Shown here: positions 5,006 to 5,473 of the stretch, in pieces | Layout: every line of letters begins with the position of its first letter | Numbering within the stretch: the first letter of the stretch is position 1 | Source: Alphaproteobacteria bacterium | GTDB taxonomy: Bacteria > Pseudomonadota > Alphaproteobacteria > Micavibrionales > UBA1664 | NCBI GenBank assembly: GCA_030427215.1 | Contig: JAUHXB010000099.1 | Span: forward strand, 1-5,473 | Direction: 5' to 3' | Length of the DNA stretch: 5,473 nucleotides | Notes under the pieces: model-generated | The model's database searches: none | Told to the model about the DNA's origin: nothing | What the model saw: only the letters and a program-made list of their open reading frames with translations | Position numbers and translations under genes: made by a program

Positions 5006-5014
5006 TGTGGATAA
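5006..5014 (-). promoter_or_regulatory. Perfect consensus DnaA box
   Basis: The minus strand reads TTATCCACA (5014-5006), the strict DnaA-box consensus, in the gap between the response regulator and rnhA, beside an A/T run (5016-5024). I found no second exact copy elsewhere in the window by eye. One box is too few to call an origin; DnaA-dependent regulation of a neighbouring gene is the simpler reading. Confidence 0.5.
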
Positions 5015-5022
5015 GTAAAAAT

Positions 5023-5448
5023 TTATCGAGGAATACCAAGGCGTGCAAGTTCATCCGCGCGTTCATTTTCAGGGTGACCCGCATGCCCCTTTACCCAATG
5101 CCATGTTACATTATGCCGCGCAATTTCAGAATCAATGCGTTCCCACAAATCTTGATTTTTAACTGGTTTTTTGGCGGCGGTCTTCCATCCCTTTTTCTTC
5201 CAACCATCCATCCATTTTGTCACACCATCTTTCACGTAAGTGGAATCGGTATAGAGATCAACATCACATGATTTTTTTAGCGCGGATAACGATTCAATCA
5301 CCGCCATCATTTCCATACGATTGTTGGTGGTTTCACTTTCTCCACCATTCATCTCTTTTTCATGATCGCCATACCGCAATATCGCCCCCCACCCACCAGG
5401 ACCGGGATTACCACTGCATGCTCCATCAGTATATATTTCAACTTTCAT
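5023..5448 (-). CDS. rnhA: Ribonuclease HI
   Basis: RNase HI cleaves the RNA strand of RNA:DNA hybrids with divalent metal ions, removing R-loops and primer RNA. The 141 residues cover one complete RNase H fold. All catalytic residues are present: D8 ([14 protein letters not shown]), E46 (TNNRMEM), D68 (YTDSTYV), H122 ([15 protein letters not shown]) and D132, matching E. coli D10, E48, D70, H124 and D134. The handle region with W79, W83 and W88 and its lysine cluster ([15 protein letters not shown]) is retained, as in E. coli and unlike handle-less forms. It ends at GIPR, shorter than E. coli (155 aa). The ATG at 5448 gives the expected N terminus MKVEIYTDG; no clear Shine-Dalgarno site precedes it, so it may be coupled to a gene beyond the right edge. 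In many alphaproteobacteria thrB lies just upstream of rnhA; the 25 bases remaining here are too few to tell. Its transcript should end at the hairpin at 4883-4908. Confidence 0.97.
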   Translation of the reverse strand: MKVEIYTDGACSGNPGPGGWGAILRYGDHEKEMNGGESETTNNRMEMMAVIESLSALKKSCDVDLYTDSTYVKDGVTKWMDGWKKKGWKTAAKKPVKNQDLWERIDSEIARHNVTWHWVKGHAGHPENERADELARLGIPR

Positions 5449-5473
5449 GAATATCTTTTTATCGTGTTCAAAT

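Noticed and set aside
4863..5022. Replication origin
   Set aside because: Only one DnaA box and no extended AT-rich unwinding region; no dnaA, hemE, parAB or gidA gene is next to it in the window.
1..5473. Mobile element, phage, CRISPR array, tRNA or rRNA
   Set aside because: No transposase or integrase coding, no paired terminal repeats, no regularly spaced repeat array and no cloverleaf-like stretch was seen in the gaps.

Overview
The window looks like ordinary chromosomal DNA from a Gram-negative bacterium, most likely an alphaproteobacterium with fairly AT-rich DNA. Three things point there: a malic enzyme of the fused (malic enzyme plus phosphotransacetylase-like) type, a KDO-8-phosphate synthase that implies lipopolysaccharide, and a CheY-like regulator with a C-terminal GPDRRRR tail that I associate with alphaproteobacteria. 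The order-level assignment is not secure. I see no transposase, integrase, phage gene, CRISPR array, rRNA or tRNA.

Layout. Left edge, plus strand: the 3' part of maeB (1-938), then a small orphan gene of 109 codons (1012-1341) with a recognisable promoter, a Shine-Dalgarno site and an inverted repeat lying over both. Facing it on the minus strand is prfA (1369-2430). A short divergent promoter region (about 2424-2481) separates prfA from a plus-strand GNAT acetyltransferase (2482-2958), followed 27 bp later by kdsA (2986-3828). kdsA converges, with one base between the two stop codons, on a two-gene minus-strand unit: a CheY-like response regulator (4371-4862) followed by a helical protein (3830-4360). 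Upstream of that unit is a 160-bp intergenic region packed with signals: a strong minus-strand terminator, inverted and tandem repeats, three GANTC sites in 22 bp and one perfect DnaA box. Beyond it is rnhA (5023-5448, minus strand).

How the genes relate. maeB (C4/C3 carbon balance), prfA (translation termination), kdsA (LPS core sugar) and rnhA (RNA:DNA hybrid removal) are independent housekeeping genes. The only clear functional unit is the response regulator plus its downstream partner. The partner carries a block that reads like the H-x-L-K-G phosphorylation motif of HPt domains, but isoleucine stands where the histidine should be and the whole protein contains no histidine. It therefore cannot pass on phosphate as a normal HPt protein does, and may be a docking partner or regulator of the CheY-like protein. 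This pair, together with the signal-dense region upstream of it, is the most interesting part of the window. Both interpretations are inference from sequence reading alone.
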